The notes below the pieces were generated by a model. It made no database searches. It was given only the letters and a program-made list of their open reading frames with translations, and was not told the origin of the DNA. Positions 63,961-64,000 of a stretch of DNA of 64,000 bases are shown one piece after another (within the stretch, counting starts at the first letter, position 1; each line of letters starts with the position of its first letter). The position numbers were made by a program, and so were the translations under genes. The DNA is from MGBC163016 sp964649145 (lineage in GTDB: Bacteria; Actinomycetota; Coriobacteriia; Coriobacteriales; Eggerthellaceae): positions 55,929 through 119,928 of the forward strand of contig CAZYOQ010000001.1 of NCBI GenBank assembly GCA_964649145.1, read 5' to 3'.

Positions 63961-63990
63961 GTTAAGTCATCCGACCTCAAATGACTTAAC
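63961..63990. promoter_or_regulatory. 10-bp perfect inverted repeat upstream of the importer locus
   Basis: GTTAAGTCAT (63961-63970) and ATGACTTAAC (63981-63990) are exact inverted repeats with a 10-nt spacer, so half-sites are 20 bp apart. Downstream on minus is TATGATAAT, an extended -10 candidate. The repeat would lie over the -35 region, as expected for an operator. Confidence 0.55.
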
Positions 63991-64000
63991 GGACATAAAA

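Overview
The window looks like a draft scaffold from a Coriobacteriia/Eggerthellaceae-type actinobacterium, probably a low-GC anaerobe. The clues are a SARP/BTAD regulator with an N-terminal P-loop domain, several Mo-bisMGD oxidoreductases in small operons, BspA-type LRR and CWB2-like surface proteins, and the order rplU-rpmA-obgE-proB-proA-nadD-yqeK-rsfS. Genus cannot be fixed from sequence alone. Almost every gene is on the minus strand; only a PadR-like regulator and a PhnP-like hydrolase are on plus. No tRNA, rRNA, CRISPR array, transposase or prophage gene was seen.

Layout. 1-12.1 kb: the 3' part of secA is cut by the window edge, then a SARP regulator, rsfS, yqeK, nadD, proA, proB, obgE, rpmA and rplU. 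12.3-19.6 kb: an LCP cell-wall ligase, ligA, nnrD, acpS and glmS. 19.8-32.3 kb is a redox region: a PadR-like regulator, then two minus-strand operons. One holds a CCG-domain protein, a molybdopterin oxidoreductase, a DUF2064 protein, a radical SAM protein, a ferredoxin-DUF169 protein and a GNAT. The other is a three-subunit molybdoenzyme (catalytic, 4Fe-4S and NrfD-like subunits) whose catalytic subunit carries two copies of an OCRE-like octapeptide repeat. 32.5-40.3 kb: a PhnP-like hydrolase, pheT, pheS, two small envelope proteins and a glucosaminidase-NlpC/P60 protein.

40.6-63.8 kb is the most unusual part. It is one co-directional run that encodes a metal/chelate ABC importer (lipoprotein receptor, two FecCD permeases and, 12 kb away, the ATPase), a MoxR/DUF58/DUF4129 membrane-quality module interleaved with it, two BspA-like LRR surface proteins, a SurA/PrsA-like foldase, an SPFH protein, and a three-gene nitrogenase-like set (NifH-like, component-1-like, and a short component-1-like half with a glycine-rich linker and a His/Asp/Glu/Cys tail). 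I infer that the importer delivers a metal chelate or tetrapyrrole that the nitrogenase-like reductase acts on in the cytoplasm. This is a hypothesis from gene context.

A run of 100 N at 42830-42929 falls inside this set. The two flanks end and begin with the same 55 bases. Collapsing that overlap restores an intact 270-codon gene followed by a separate gene, so the apparent single long frame across the gap is an assembly artefact.
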